Source: Lophius americanus (Eukaryota > Chordata > Actinopteri > Lophiiformes > Lophiidae). From it: a stretch of 64,000 nt of DNA. A model generated the notes under the pieces. It ran no database searches and had not been told where the DNA came from. It saw only the letters and a list, made by a program, of their open reading frames with translations. Below are positions 18,511 through 29,904 of the stretch, piece by piece. The stretch covers positions 765,001 through 829,000 of the forward strand of contig JBBDHG010000030.1 in assembly GCA_037951165.1 (NCBI GenBank). Reading direction: 5' to 3'. Within the stretch, counting starts at the first letter, position 1, and the number at the start of each line of letters is the position of its first letter. A program made the translations under genes and the position numbers.

Positions 18511-18659
18511 GAGGTGACAGAATTGGTCTAGTTTAAGTTTATTTTGGTTATGAAATTATTTTGAAGAGTTAAAATCCCGAAAAGAAATAAATATTTGATA
18601 GCTACGATTAGGACTGATTAATTAAAAGCATCGAGTCAGGAAAAGTGTCAAATAATATT

Positions 18660-19175
18660 GCCCGAGGATGGAGGAAATATGTACTGGTGGTGTTATTCAA
18701 GAACAAAGTTGATGTTCAGAGCTATAGCAACTACAGAGATATAAGGTGATGAGCCACACGATGAAGACCTGGGAAAGAGTCGTGGAAGGTTGATTAAGAA
18801 AAGTGAGCAGGAGGATGGTTTCATGCCATGAAAAAGCAATACAGGTGGGATGTCGGCTTTTGAGAATACTGATGAAGAAACCATAGAGAAGGTGAGAAGG
18901 TGTTGCTTTTTGTCTTTGTGGATTTACTAGGACAGATTGCTAATTACATGAGGAAGTCTGGAGTGACAGAGATGTGTGTGTTAGAGTGGTACAGGATGTG
19001 TGTGAGAGCAGAATTACAGAAGTGAAGTGTTAATTAGGAGTTATGGATGGGTTCAAGCTGGACGTGGGACCGCATCAAGCATCGGCTCTGATCCCCTTCT
19101 GTTTGCTGCGTTGGTCAACAGGCTGACAGATAAGTTCAGACAAGAGTCTCCATATTAAAAAAATATATACAAAAT
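18660..19175 (+). mobile_element. RTE-like LINE reverse-transcriptase relic
   Basis: Sense-strand translation in shifting frames recalls fish RTE-type RT: a 'nyrdi-l-shtmk-wervve' region near 18730-18790 and, near 19060-19130, the 'GR-QGSALSPFLFA' box in decayed form. Same region as 53600-53810. Multiple stops and frameshifts; not coding. Confidence 0.7.
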
Positions 19176-19194
19176 CCATTGAGACACAGATAGT

Positions 19195-19530
19195 TCTACC
19201 AGGATTCACTAAAATGAGAAATCCATTAAACATCATGTTTTCACAAATTTGCTACATTCCTAGACCTTAGAGCGAGGAAGAAGTGAATTGTCAGTTGCAC
19301 AATACCCCCACTAGGGCGAGTTTATCTCCAAAAGTTCTCTGCTCATAATTTTCTCAACCATCGGTGCATTTGAATCGACACGAGGAGATCTGTCATGTAC
19401 ATATCGGATTTAACTCTAATTGTTGTATTTTGATCACTAGGTGGGGCTACTTTTATGAAAAACACTGTTTTTCAGACATAACTTCATATTTAATTTGAGG
19501 TGTTCCATCAGGGGGCTTGCTCTCAGGGAC
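19195..19530 (+). repeat. Satellite-like repeat family, locus S3
   Basis: Carries tagaccttagagcgaggaag, cactagggcgag, gaatcgacacgaggagatct and the family's right end tcagggggcttgct. It lacks the left end seen in S2 and S5. Confidence 0.7.
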
Positions 19531-20654
19531 GCCAGCAGATAGGACTAGTAAAATATGTTACTATTCCGGTCTTCACTTTAAAAAGGTGAATGATGTTTTT
19601 TTTATTCCTAGCAGAGCTCTCTTATCTTAGTCCTGCCTTCTTTTCTCTGCTCCTGCTCTTTGACAGTCAAATTCAGTCCATACTTTATGTGAAACCTTCA
19701 CAAACCTACACGGTTCGCTACCTTTTGTCTTCTTCTGAATCTACGCGTTACAGGGACGGTGAGAGAGCTGGAGCTCAAGAGGGATTCTGCTCCACTGTCC
19801 AAATAAAGTTTAATAATCAAAGAAATTGTAGCCAGAAATGCCTCCATAATTGAATCTGTATTTCCTCCAGGAAGGAGGAGGTATTTGGGAGAAATCCTCC
19901 TTGTCCAAACTGGATTTTATCCAACCCATAAGTTGGATAGGAACCAATCACACGGCCAGAACTACAGATTCATGGAACATTTTTCTAATTATTCAATTTT
20001 TTCCACATATCTGCAGCTTTTTGCTGCACTGGGGAGAAACCTGCCATTATGCTATTATGCTATCTAGTTACTGTGCAGCTCCATGTTCCATCAGACGGAG
20101 CTGCTTCTAGAATTCCAAAGCAGTCGTGTTTGAATTAAGGAATAACAACCAGTAGAGCTAAAGTTACTGGTAATGATACACCGGCACTGGTCTGATGGGG
20201 GAGAGCAGGGACTATTCCTGATCCCAGCGCTCAAACGTTCTATTATTTAATCATACACTGTAAAATCAGCTACTGTACATTCCAATTGCAAACACTATTC
20301 TCTTTTATGATGACCAATTAATGTAAGTTTTTTTGTTTTTGCACGCAGCCGAGTCTTCTAGTCCGGTCTGGCTAGTCGGCGAATAAAGTTTGTTTTTAAC
20401 TTTTATCTTCAAATGAAACAATTTCTGTCAGAGCTTATAGTTTAATAATACTACTAATAATAGATTTTATTTTATTTTTTTCATATAAGACCTTTAAAAA
20501 ACAAATCTTTACAAAATGTTTGACGGACAAGGCAAACTCAGAAGGTTGTTCACAGAGAACTTTTGAGCTTTTATTAAATGAAGGTTTAGTTTTGGGGCAA
20601 ACATGGTAGTTATAAAAAGTTTCAAATGCACCCTCAATACTGGGGCCTTTTTTT
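19531..20654. other. Intergenic, nothing recognised
   Basis: About 1.1 kb with no gene or nameable element. Short inverted phrases occur around 19860-19940 (for example caggaaggagga and a later tcctcctt). Confidence 0.5.
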
Positions 20655-20725
20655 TATGATGGACTGGTGTACCTTGCATGGTTGGATGTTAGCTGGGATT
20701 GACTCCAACCCCTCTTGAGAAAGGT
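20655..20725 (-). repeat. Dispersed 'cctatcccagctg' family fragment
   Basis: On the minus strand it carries a decayed form of the ggagcctatcccagct phrase seen at 21097-21180, 24180-24450 and 34045-34345. Confidence 0.5.
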
Positions 20726-21050
20726 TTCAGTAAAAATGACTCTTTTTACAGAATCAGATGTTTAACTTGAAAAAAGTTGATATTGTCATCATCAAACTTT
20801 CTACGTGTTAATTTTTTTATTTCAAACTGTGCTTGGATTGAATAATAAATATTAGCTTTTCTAGAAGAAAACATGCTGACGGACGGAGAATCGAAATTTA
20901 AGTTTTCATCTAAGTTGAGAGAAAATGATGAATTCATGAATTTGAAATTAAATTAATTCAAATTGCATTGCTTTCAATGTATAGCAAACACAAAGCCATG
21001 CGGTCAAAACTAAACACGTTAACTGCTTTCGGTGCATGGAGTTTAACTGA
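20726..21050. other. Intergenic, nothing recognised
   Basis: AT-rich sequence with no recognised element. Confidence 0.5.
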
Positions 21051-21096
21051 CACTGAGCAGCCATAACATTATAACAAGTGACATACATCAGAATGA

Positions 21097-21180
21097 CATT
21101 CATTCATTCATTCATTTTGTGTAACCGCTTATCCTGATTGCGAAGGTTGGAACCTATCCCAGCTGAACTTGGGCCACAGA
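21097..21180 (+). repeat. Dispersed 'cctatcccagctg' family fragment (nested)
   Basis: Starts with (CATT)n and continues gtaaccgcttatcctg, then aacctatcccagctgaac. Lies inside the Tc1-like copy. Confidence 0.65.
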
Positions 21181-21410
21181 TTAATAGTAATTATAATATA
21201 AACTTTATTAATCACACAGTCATACACATCAAGCATAGTACAATTTCATGACATTCGGTGTCTGCATTTTATCCATCTCAAAGGAGCAAGTCGGTTTTGG
21301 GGTTTTGCCCAAGGACTCCACGACATGTGACCTCAAAGACTGTTTTTGGGCAACAATCTCCCGATTGTGGGATGGCTACTGAGCTAAAGTCGCCCACATA
21401 GCTTGTTACC
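21181..21410 (+). repeat. Retroelement-like fragment (nested)
   Basis: Contains ggggttttgcccaaggactc and a further phrase near 21350 (caatctcccgattgtggga) that recall a widespread fish retroelement segment. Assignment is from memory of the family and tentative. Confidence 0.4.
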
Positions 21411-21413
21411 ATG

Positions 21414-21960
21414 GTTATTAATAATAATAATAATAATTCTAATAATACATTTAATTTATAACGCACTTTACATTTGGATCAAATCTCAAAGTGCTACAAA
21501 GTAAAAGCAGATAAAAGCATCAATAAAAAATAAAATAATAACTATATAAAAACATGTCAAAAAGCAGCAATGTTAATTAAAGTTATAGGTTCTGCTAAAA
21601 AGCAAAGTTTTAAGTCCTTTTTCAAAAGTCTCAGTCGTCTGTGGAGCCCTGAGATGGTCAGGGAGGGCATTCCACAGACGAGGGGCAGCAGAACAGAAGG
21701 CCCGATCACCCATGGTGCTGAGCTTAGTCCGGGGAAGGAGGAGGCGGTATGAGTGGGTAGAACGGAGGGATCGTGTTGAGGTCAGTGGGGTGGGTAGTTA
21801 TTTTTAGTAGGGGGTTGCGTTGCCATGGATACACTGGTGAGTGAGGAGAGAGATCTTATAATCAATCCTGGTGGAGAATGGAAGCCAATGACGGGAGTGA
21901 AGAACAGGGGTGATGTGTTCGTGTTTACGAACTCTCATCAGGATCCTTGCAGCACTGTTT
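21414..21960 (-). mobile_element. LINE-like 3' fragment (nested)
   Basis: Begins with (AAT)n, then aatttataacgcactttaca and catttggatcaaatctcaaa, and runs through a conserved fish-repeat segment near 21650-21720 (ttccacagacgaggggcagc). It matches 41130-41335 in opposite orientation, so the TTA-rich end is the 3' tail. Confidence 0.6.
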
Positions 21961-22290
21961 TTGTTTTTGTTTTCCACTGTCAGTGGACGGGATACATTAG
22001 ACAGCAGGTGAAAATTTTGTCCTAAAGTTGATGTTGGAAGCAGAAAAAATGGACCAGCATGAGGATCTGAGTGACCTTGACAAGGACCATGTTATTTATG
22101 TCTAGATAACTGAGCAAGAGAACTGCAGGTGTTGTTGTGTGGTCCTGGTCGGCAGTGGTTTGGACCTACCACAGTGATGGACAACTGGTGAACTGGCGAT
22201 AGGGTGCGTTGAATAATCATTGATACGTGAGGGGAGTGGAGGCTAACCATGTTGTCCGGTCCCACAGAGGAGCTACTATAGATCGTCACA

Positions 22291-22849
22291 GAATCATGAC
22301 CCACAGTTTAAGGATGTTGCAACATATTTATTTAGATATTTTCTGCAAATTAGCAAAAAAGTCCTGTTTAGACAGATTGTTGCTGAACAGCGTTATCTAC
22401 TTTCTTCCTACTCACACTCTCATTATCTGACAGACTGAGACACTTCCGTTTTCATACTGTCAGAATCCCCTTCATTTTTATGGAGGGGCATTGCGTTCAC
22501 TAAATTAATAAGAAAAAGACACATTATTTCGTAATGATGTAATCGGGATCTCATATTTACAAGGTAAGATGTCTGTATGTATTTATTTTCATTTGGTTAA
22601 CGCAACGTGCTTTCATTGGATTTCAATATATTCCAGCTGTACTCAATAAAGTTATCTACTGGTTGAATTTCATCGTCCCTTACTGTTGCCATTTGACAAC
22701 TTTTTAGCATAATTTTAAAATAGAATTTTGAGCCTGCACAGAAACAAAATGTTAAACATCGATTTATTGTATTATTATTCACATATTTATCCAAACTAGT
22801 TGTAACTTACTGTTGTTTATGTAATGTCCTTGTAAACAGGTTGGAGTCC
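22291..22849. other. Intergenic, nothing recognised
   Basis: AT-rich, no gene or nameable repeat. Confidence 0.5.
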
Positions 22850-22980
22850 ATCTTTTGTCATGGTATTTTACCGTAATGTGTTCTACACGGTGACCTTATC
22901 TTTTACGGTAAAGTTCTGGCAACAACAGCTGCCGGTATTTTACTGTGAATGATCCAAAAAGGTTTTTACAGTGTAGAACT
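22850..22980. repeat. MITE-like fragment with 'ttacggtaaa' motifs
   Basis: Contains tattttaccgtaatgtg, ttacggtaaagttctggca, gccggtattttactgtgaat and ttttacagtgta, a combination common in fish miniature DNA transposons. Ends poorly defined. Confidence 0.5.
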
Positions 22981-23029
22981 AATTGAAGATGTCTGGAGAC
23001 GGCACGCCCAGGTCCCCTCCATCGTCTGC

Positions 23030-24045
23030 TTCCCACACTGCTTTGCACCCAACCCCAGCGCCCATCCCTGCAGATGGTGAGCCCACAAGGCGGCGGTTCC
23101 ATGAAGCGTCCCGGCCACCAGACACTCGCTGACCAGCTCAGCCCTAAGTGTCTGGTTCCAGAAGGGTGCCCCGGTCTCCCTACTCTCGGCCAGGTGTCGC
23201 AACTTCCTCGGTGCCTATTCATTGGGGACTTTGAATCGCTCGTCGGCAGTATGCTTGGAGATAAGGTGAGGAGCTCAGACTTTCAGACGGTGCTCCGAGC
23301 AGAGCTGCTGCTCCCTCATGTTGAAAGGAACCGGCTGAAGTGGTTCAACATTTGATCAGGATGCTTCCCTTTCACAGAGCTCACTGGATGGACTATATAT
23401 CTCATCAATCAATCAATCAGTCATTATTTATATAGCGCCAATTAGCAACAACTGTTGTCTGAAGGTGCTTTTCCAGAAAAGGTGCTTTTCCAGAAAAGAG
23501 CAGGTCTAGACTGAACCATGTCTGTAATTTATTGTATTTTAGTGAGACCCAACAGATTCCTCTGTGAGCAAGCACTGGGCGGGAAAAAACTGCCTTTTAA
23601 CGTGCAAAAACCTCGAGCAGAACCAAGACTCAGGGTCGGCGGCATACTGCCATGACGGGTTAGGTTTAAAAAGGGAGAGAGAAAGAGAGAAACAGAGAGA
23701 AAGAGAGAGAGGGGAGGAGAGAGACAGATATCAGCTATGGTAATCCACTTTCTTCCGCTTCTCCAGGGGTGGGTCGCGGCGGCAGCAGGGATCCCAGGCT
23801 GATAATAACAATAGTAGTAATATAACATTTAGCAATAGCTTATGGGAAAATACTGTAATAATTATAAGAATAATAACAATAATAATTGTAATCATCATCA
23901 TGATCATATTGTAATCTCATCTGAAACGCCTTAGGGTCCCTGAGGAGAATTGATGTAGAGGGATGTATGGAATGGCCATTTTAGCCTGCTGCAACTACCG
24001 CCCAACCCCGGAATAGTGGAAGAAATGGACTGATGGATTGATGCA
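23030..24045 (+). mobile_element. LINE 3' relic interrupted by a SINE-like insertion
   Basis: Positions 23241-23406 encode a decayed LINE C-terminal stretch (LGDKVRSSDFQTVL, then LLLPHVERNRLKW). The element resumes at 23914-24045 with the remaining 3' end, including a ggaagaaatggactgatgga tail. A SINE-like unit sits between. Upstream, 23030-23240 (with atggtgagcccaca) also belongs; a related piece lies at 52570-52660. Confidence 0.7.
23407..23913 (-). mobile_element. SINE-like retroposon, copy A, with target duplication
   Basis: About 400 bp are collinear with copy B (34402-34843) in reverse orientation: a gggatccctgctg head, CT-rich tract, gtcatggcag and gctcgaggttt phrases, cagtctagacc-type phrase, and a ggcgctatataaata tail with (GATT)n. 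ATCTCATC occurs immediately outside both ends (23399-23406 and 23914-23921), an 8-bp target-site duplication. Family name not assigned. Confidence 0.75.
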
Positions 24046-24179
24046 AGCACTCATTGAATCTATATATAGAGCATTTATGACTTTTATTTTTTTTATTTTT
24101 TTTCAATTGTTTTTATTAAATAGGTTCAAAGTAAAGAGTAAAGAGCCACGATAATTTAATATCATCAATATCATATCAT
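24046..24179. other. Intergenic, T-rich, nothing recognised
   Basis: Short T-rich stretch between two repeats. Confidence 0.5.
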
Positions 24180-24450
24180 AAGGCCGGCACAGCGGATGGG
24201 TAGAACTGCTGCTTAGGAACAAGAAGGTACAGGGTTCACCCCAACCTTCTCTCTGTGTCTGCGCGGGTTCCCCCTGGATCCAGCCTTCTCCAAAGAACAT
24301 CTAAAATAGGTGAATTGGTGAATCTAACTTTGCGCATGAATGGTTTTCTCTCTATATGTATCAGCCCTGTGATGATCTGGCGACTCGTCCTGGTTTTACC
24401 CTACCTCCCGCCTAATGTTAGCTGGCATAGGCTCCAGCCCCCCGTGACCC
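24180..24450 (-). repeat. Dispersed 'cctatcccagctg' family, longer copy
   Basis: Minus-strand order matches 34045-34345: gctggagcctatgccagcta-type left end, then a middle with 'aattcaccaatt', and a right end with 'ctgcttaggaacaagaaggt'-like sequence. Confidence 0.65.
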
Positions 24451-24692
24451 TGAACAGCATAACTGATTATAACTATCTATATAACTATATAACTATCCAA
24501 TATTGATTTATTTATAGTATTTTAACCCCTTTAAAATCCATTTATGGTTTATTCCTGTGAGAGAAAGAAGAATTTTTATTATTATTTTTTTTTTATTTCA
24601 ACTTAATTTTTACAAGTAAACTCATTGAGACCCAGGGTCTCATTCTCCTAAAGATCTGTTTATAACTAATGCACAGTGAATTTACATCTAAA

Positions 24693-24753
24693 TACACACA
24701 AACAGACACACGCACACACTCACACACACACACACACACACGCACACACACAC
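24693..24753. repeat. (CA)n microsatellite
   Basis: Imperfect at the left, nearly pure CA from 24721 to 24753, with single CG interruptions. Confidence 0.95.
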
Positions 24754-24919
24754 TTTGGCAGCCAGGACTTGGATTTGAAGTTTCCTCCTGTTCTAGTCAC
24801 ACCCTGCAGGTATCATCCCTGGCCTCTACCTCCATTCGTCGGAGCCACGCCCACTAGCTGTGGTTGAATCAGCTTAAAGTAAATATAAGATATTGCACAT
24901 AATGATGTTGGCTTCTACG

Positions 24920-24920
<1 letters not shown>

Positions 24921-24963
<43 letters not shown>
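24921..24963. repeat. (CAT)n microsatellite
   Basis: Fourteen perfect CAT units plus one base; non-coding. Confidence 0.95.
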
Positions 24964-26764
24964 GCTCCTATTCTCTGTCTTCCACTGGATGTTTGTTTTT
25001 TGCACTTTCTTTTTTTAATCACTTTCGTTGGTAATGATTTTTGACGTTTTCAAATACCCTCGGGCATTTTATACCGCTTCAGCTAAATTATACATGTTTG
25101 AAAGTGTTTTTTTTCCCCGACCACAATAGAGCTGATACAGACGTCCCTCTGTCAGGGTCTCTCTGGTCTAAGGTAACCACATCCCTGCAGCTACTTTAAG
25201 TCCTTCGCTGATTTATGGGGTCGACCTCGGGCACGAGGAGCCTCTGCAGCCATGTTCAACAGCTGAGACGCAGTAAAACACTGAGCTCCTCTCGGAGCCT
25301 CTGCTCCAGCTCTGGGACCATTAACGAGAGAACGAACCTCCTAGAGGCGCTCCCTCGCCTGAGAAAACTCCTCCCTCGCCTGCAGCATAGCGACGAGCCT
25401 CACAACAGGAAACAGAGCGAGGGGATTCCGTCACAGTGGCCCAGAAAAAAACGAGTACATTGATGGGAGACAGGAAGCCTGACTGTAAGACAGACCGGGG
25501 ACGGTGGAGGGGTGTGGTGCCATAAGAGGTTCACCACTCCTCTCATCAACAACACAGTAAAAGAAATGGCATTTTGAAAGATGCAAAAATCTCCTCATCC
25601 TCAAATTTCCAATCTTTGAGACTCAGGCATCCACAAAAAAACATCATTCTTCATCCCATCAGGCTGATGTGGTGCATCTGTAGTTATTACATAAATGTCC
25701 TGTCCTCTCTAAGGGGTGTCCTACCTCAGTGTGAGGCCACCGAGAAGTTTTCTGGTTTCTAGTAGAAGTTGAAAATGACTTAATGTCCCGTGAAACCTGT
25801 CCTCTGGTCTCAACCTGAATTCAATTTGTGGTCACAGCGGCTATTTATAAGGTTTCATTAATCTCCATCAAGAAACACGTTATAAAATAACGGCTATGAG
25901 TTCACATTTGGTGAGAGGGGTGTGCTCTCGAACACAAAGAAGCACAGTGAGAAGTTTTTTTCTTTTCAATTTCCTTCCAATTCTTTTTTCCAAAACAAAC
26001 AGGTGATTCAGCAGTGGGAACGGCAGCGTTTGGGTCGGTTGTTTCTGACTTTATGAATAACTTATATGGCCGTCCAATGTTCCATCGTGTTTCTGTTCAG
26101 ACACAAATAAAGCCAGGCTCTGGATTCTGAGGGTTGGAGCTATGGAAAGAAAAGCGAGCTCAGGTCTTTTCCACCTCGTTGAGGCCAAACCACGTCATAC
26201 CGAGCAGAGCCTTCACAAAGATTGGCAGCGGCGGCGTAGATCCCATATGTGGCCGGTGCAGATGACAAAAATGCAGGCTGTGACTCCGAGACCACCCTAA
26301 ACTCCTCTTAATGTGATTATACAGCAGGCAAGAGTTTGGGAAACACAGCTGGGCGACGCTCCATGTGGCCGAGATCACAGAGAGACTTGGGGTCAGGAGA
26401 GATTTTCTGTGTTTCCTGGACATGAGGCGGCCCACAGAGCTCCAATTAGAGATGTGATTGTGTCCCCCGCTAAACCAGAGGGATTGCAACATAACCGGAG
26501 CTCCATCCAGCTGTTTTTTAGTGAATGTCTGGTCCTCACTGAGCTGCCTTGTTAGCTCACAGCACAGGTCACATGACCTCAGTGTGAAGTCAGGGTCTAA
26601 TCAAGTATTGTCTTTTCCTCGTCAGAACCTGTGAGTGAGCTGGATATTAGACACAAACGTCTGATGAGAAACATACAGGCTAGAGAGTGTTGGAAGTTTA
26701 ATGTCTGAGTTGATTTTCAGTCCCGGATGTGTCATTTTATAACTTCGTTAGTCAAAATGTGTTA
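24964..26764. other. Intergenic, nothing recognised
   Basis: 1.8 kb without a recognised gene or element. 25200-25460 is comparatively GC-rich but gives no recognisable protein. Confidence 0.5.
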
Positions 26765-28165
26765 GGATTAGGGTTCAGAGTTGGCCTCATTAGTGTTAAT
26801 CCAACTCTGCAGGGGTGGAATTAAGCTCTGAGAATGAATGTGGGGAAAGTTAAGGAGCCGCTGTGAGTGTGGGTGTAGAGAACCAGACTGCTCAGCTAGA
26901 TAGCAGCCAGTAACTTGCTGTAACCTCTGTTCTCTGAGTGAAGAGACTCTCTCGTGTTCCTCATGTCCTGGAGTGCAAGTGGGAATAAACGCCAAGTTTA
27001 CGGATGAGGGATGGTCTGGATACATCAGAGAAATGGTTGATTGAGTATTACATTGAGAATTATAGGATTCCTAGTATAGGAACTATGTCTGAGCTGTTGT
27101 TCCCGACACCAAGGGAGTCCCCAATCTCCTGCGTTGTAAAAGAGGACTCTGAAGAGTTAAATGCCATAACTTCACATTTAACTCCTCAGATCAAATGTGA
27201 AGTTATTGCCACAGTGTTTCTTTGTCATAAGTGAGTAAAATATGAATTCTTAGGGTAAAATGTGATCTATCAACCATGATAGATCTCCATGAGTCGATTT
27301 CTCACCAGTTTCCAGGGTTGAGAAGTGATTGAATTTTTTGTTTTTTCAGAGAATTTTTTTTTTACGAGAATCATTTACAAATGTTAGGATGCAGGTACAT
27401 GTAAACGTTTTCTCCTGATTTCAAACAGCTGCTCAGGCGACGAGTGACATCACAGAAACTCAAACACACGATGGTGGAAGCAGTGAAAGAGTGATTTCTC
27501 TGGACTGATGGAGAACTTTATATATTATTAGATATGCTTGGCAGTGCGGATGAGCGTCAAAATGCTTCGTAAACAAGCTACAAAACGCCGCTCACGTTGG
27601 AAAACACTAATGAACATCACAACGTGGCCAAACACGACTGCGTCACACAGCTGGAGAAAGGATAGATACAGTTACAGATGTGTGATAAACATTACAGGGC
27701 ATGTGCAAATGAGTAAACATATCCCCCGTATCTTGTAATTACGAGATCTTTCCTCATAATTTAAAGTTAGACTTTAGATGGTGTTAATATTTGACTCGAT
27801 AATAGAATTTGTAAGATTCACAGTTAAGTTTACCAACATACAAAAGTGCAGTTTTAAGACTAAAATTGTATTATTGCCTGAGTGTGTTCATTTCAAACAT
27901 GTAAGAAATTTCACCAGATTTTCTTAAAGTCATAAGGAATATGCATTTTGATGGAGAGAGAGTCTCTTCACTTGGAGAACAGAGGTTACAGCACGTTACT
28001 CGATGCTAGCCAAATGAAAAGTCTGGTTCTCAGCTCCTTTACTCAGGGTTTTCTTCCTATCATCATCTTTCTCTCGGGCGGAGCTTAATATCATCTCTGC
28101 AATAGCTGAATTAACACCAATGAGGTCAACTCTGATAATTAACTCCAAAACTGAACTCTGAGAGG
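26765..28165. repeat. 1.4-kb element with ~200-bp inverted arms
   Basis: Left arm 26770-26965 and right arm 27950-28160 are imperfect reverse complements over their length. Examples: the left arm's tgtaacctctgttctctgag pairs with the right arm's acttggagaacagaggttac; gagttggcctcattagtgtt pairs with aacaccaatgaggtcaactc. The ~1 kb interior has no clear protein and contains a 20-bp-stem hairpin at 27162-27210. Looks like a foldback or non-autonomous DNA transposon. Confidence 0.75.
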
Positions 28166-28309
28166 CAGAATATGTTACGATGGAGTGAAAATCATCACTG
28201 AAAGGTGTAACACATCCGTTTCAAATCTCCAGTTTTTTGCTGTCTGTGTTTGTGGTTTGATGTAATTTTGCCATGAAGGCTAACGCTAACGGTATATTGA
28301 CTGAAAGTC

Positions 28310-28830
28310 CCCAAGCCTGTTCTGTACAAGCAATCCCCCTGATTGAACTCCGGACTGAAGTCCGAAATCCATTTTTTTCGTAAAAATTACAAAAAAAAAC
28401 CCTTGTGAGTAAATGATGAACTATTGGAGAAACATTTGATAGAGCTCCTCGAGTCGATTCATATGAATTGGATGATGATTTGGGCTAAAATCGAACCAAC
28501 GTTTGATAAATGATGGCCCAAACACATTGTGAGATAGAGCTCCCCCCGTTGGTGACCTTTTCCAAAATAACTCCGGGTCTTCCTCACAATATGGTCTATG
28601 TGGGTATAAAATTTGAAAATGATCCATGAAATGGTTTTCAGTTATCTCGTTAACTGCTCCCTCAGGGATTGGTCAAATGCAGATAAATAATTTCACTATG
28701 ATGTCTGTATTGGCTGTATTTGATCAATAAAGGATTTCTTATTATTATTAACATGAAGGATCGGCGGCCACGGCGGCAGCGATGAGGATTCCATAAAATC
28801 CATGACGCTTTGGTGACACAGTAAACATAT
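28310..28830 (-). repeat. Satellite-like repeat family, locus S4
   Basis: Shortest copy with both family ends: gtacaagcaatccccctgat at the low-coordinate side and ccttcatgt, then a gcagcgatgaggattccat-type end, at the other. Contains tatgtgggtataaaatttga and a cgagtcgattcatatg phrase. A 93-bp SINE fragment is inserted at 28655-28747. Confidence 0.75.
28655..28747 (+). mobile_element. 5'-truncated SINE with TTAAC target duplication
   Basis: Matches the 3' part of the SINE at 39608-39835 (ctgctccctcagggattggt, then gtatttgatcaataaa and a TTA tail). TTAAC flanks both sides (28650-28654, 28748-28752). Removing it restores the uninterrupted repeat seen at 39545-39565. Confidence 0.75.
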
Positions 28831-29640
28831 GAAACCATCTCAATGTTTGGAACCTTTTATTCACCACAACATCGCCTCTATGACCTGACAATCATTTCTT
28901 CACCTTAACAAACTGTATTTGTATACTGAATGCAAACACAGGTAGGGTCATGGTTCGGGCACTAACTGGGTTTATACAGACACTAACATTCGGACCTTAT
29001 GTGGTTTAAAAGCCCAATCAAACTGAAAAGGCTCCATACAAACATCTCATTCAGAATAATAACCCCCAAAACCTGATTGAACATTCAGTTGGTCGCAGAC
29101 GGATATAGTCTAAACCTGTTCATGAACTGATCAAAAGAAGAACAGCACCATGTAGACGGACAGATTATTTTCTGGCTGCCTCCTCTCTACACTTGCGAAC
29201 TGGACCACAGCAGAGTGTGATCTTTAATACAAACTCTCAAAGAGTTTAACGTTATTGAATGTCTGGATGATCGGAAGAAATAATGAACTCTACAAACAAG
29301 TCCAGGAAAAATGAAAAAGGTCAAGATGGACTGAACTTATTACGAATCTCTGGAAAACTCCCGTGAGATGGATAAATCCCAATGCAGAAGTGGATCAGAA
29401 CCACCAGCTGCCTTTTTTTACGAAGCACTGGATGAAGTAATGTGAGGATGACCACGAGCTGATGTCGCTGACCACGTTGTGGATCTGGGTTTTCAGGAAT
29501 GACTGTTGCTTGGGATGATATTGAAGCAAACATCAGAAGTTCTGGTGGGTTTGCCACACGACATAGCTTCCCTAACCAACCCAACGCTAATAACTAATAC
29601 CACTGGAATAGACGAGCTACAGCTGGATCTCACTTTAAAG
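28831..29640. other. Intergenic, nothing recognised
   Basis: No gene or nameable repeat. Confidence 0.5.
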
Positions 29641-29904
29641 TGTTGGGGGAATGTTTTAGTCTTTCAGAGGTTCAGTAAAACGGTTTTGAATGGTTTTTGT
29701 TTTTTTTCCCTGTAACATTATTTGTTGGGGGGCGGTGAAAATCATTCCCTTCAACAAAAGTCATAAACCATTGAGGGCAGCAGCCATCAGAGCATCGGAG
29801 AAAAGCAGAGAGTATCACTTTATAGCATGTCACACTGCTGCTCCGATCCTCAATAGCAACATCTTTGTCTTCTTTGGGGATTTTTTTGGATAATTTCATC
29901 TGTG

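Larger units (their letters stand above)
21051..22290 (+). mobile_element. Tc1-like transposon 5' half, split by nested insertions
   Basis: Positions 21051-21107 hold the decayed left terminal repeat (gagcagccataacattataa). The element resumes at about 21974 (tcagtggacgggatacatta) and continues to about 22290 with the same order of sequence as 58900-59120. The roughly 870 bp between are other repeats: 21097-21180, 21181-21410 and 21414-21960. Confidence 0.75.

Noticed and set aside
22896..23222. 108-codon minus-strand frame
   Set aside because: Lies across a LINE relic and a MITE-like fragment; no gene-like features.
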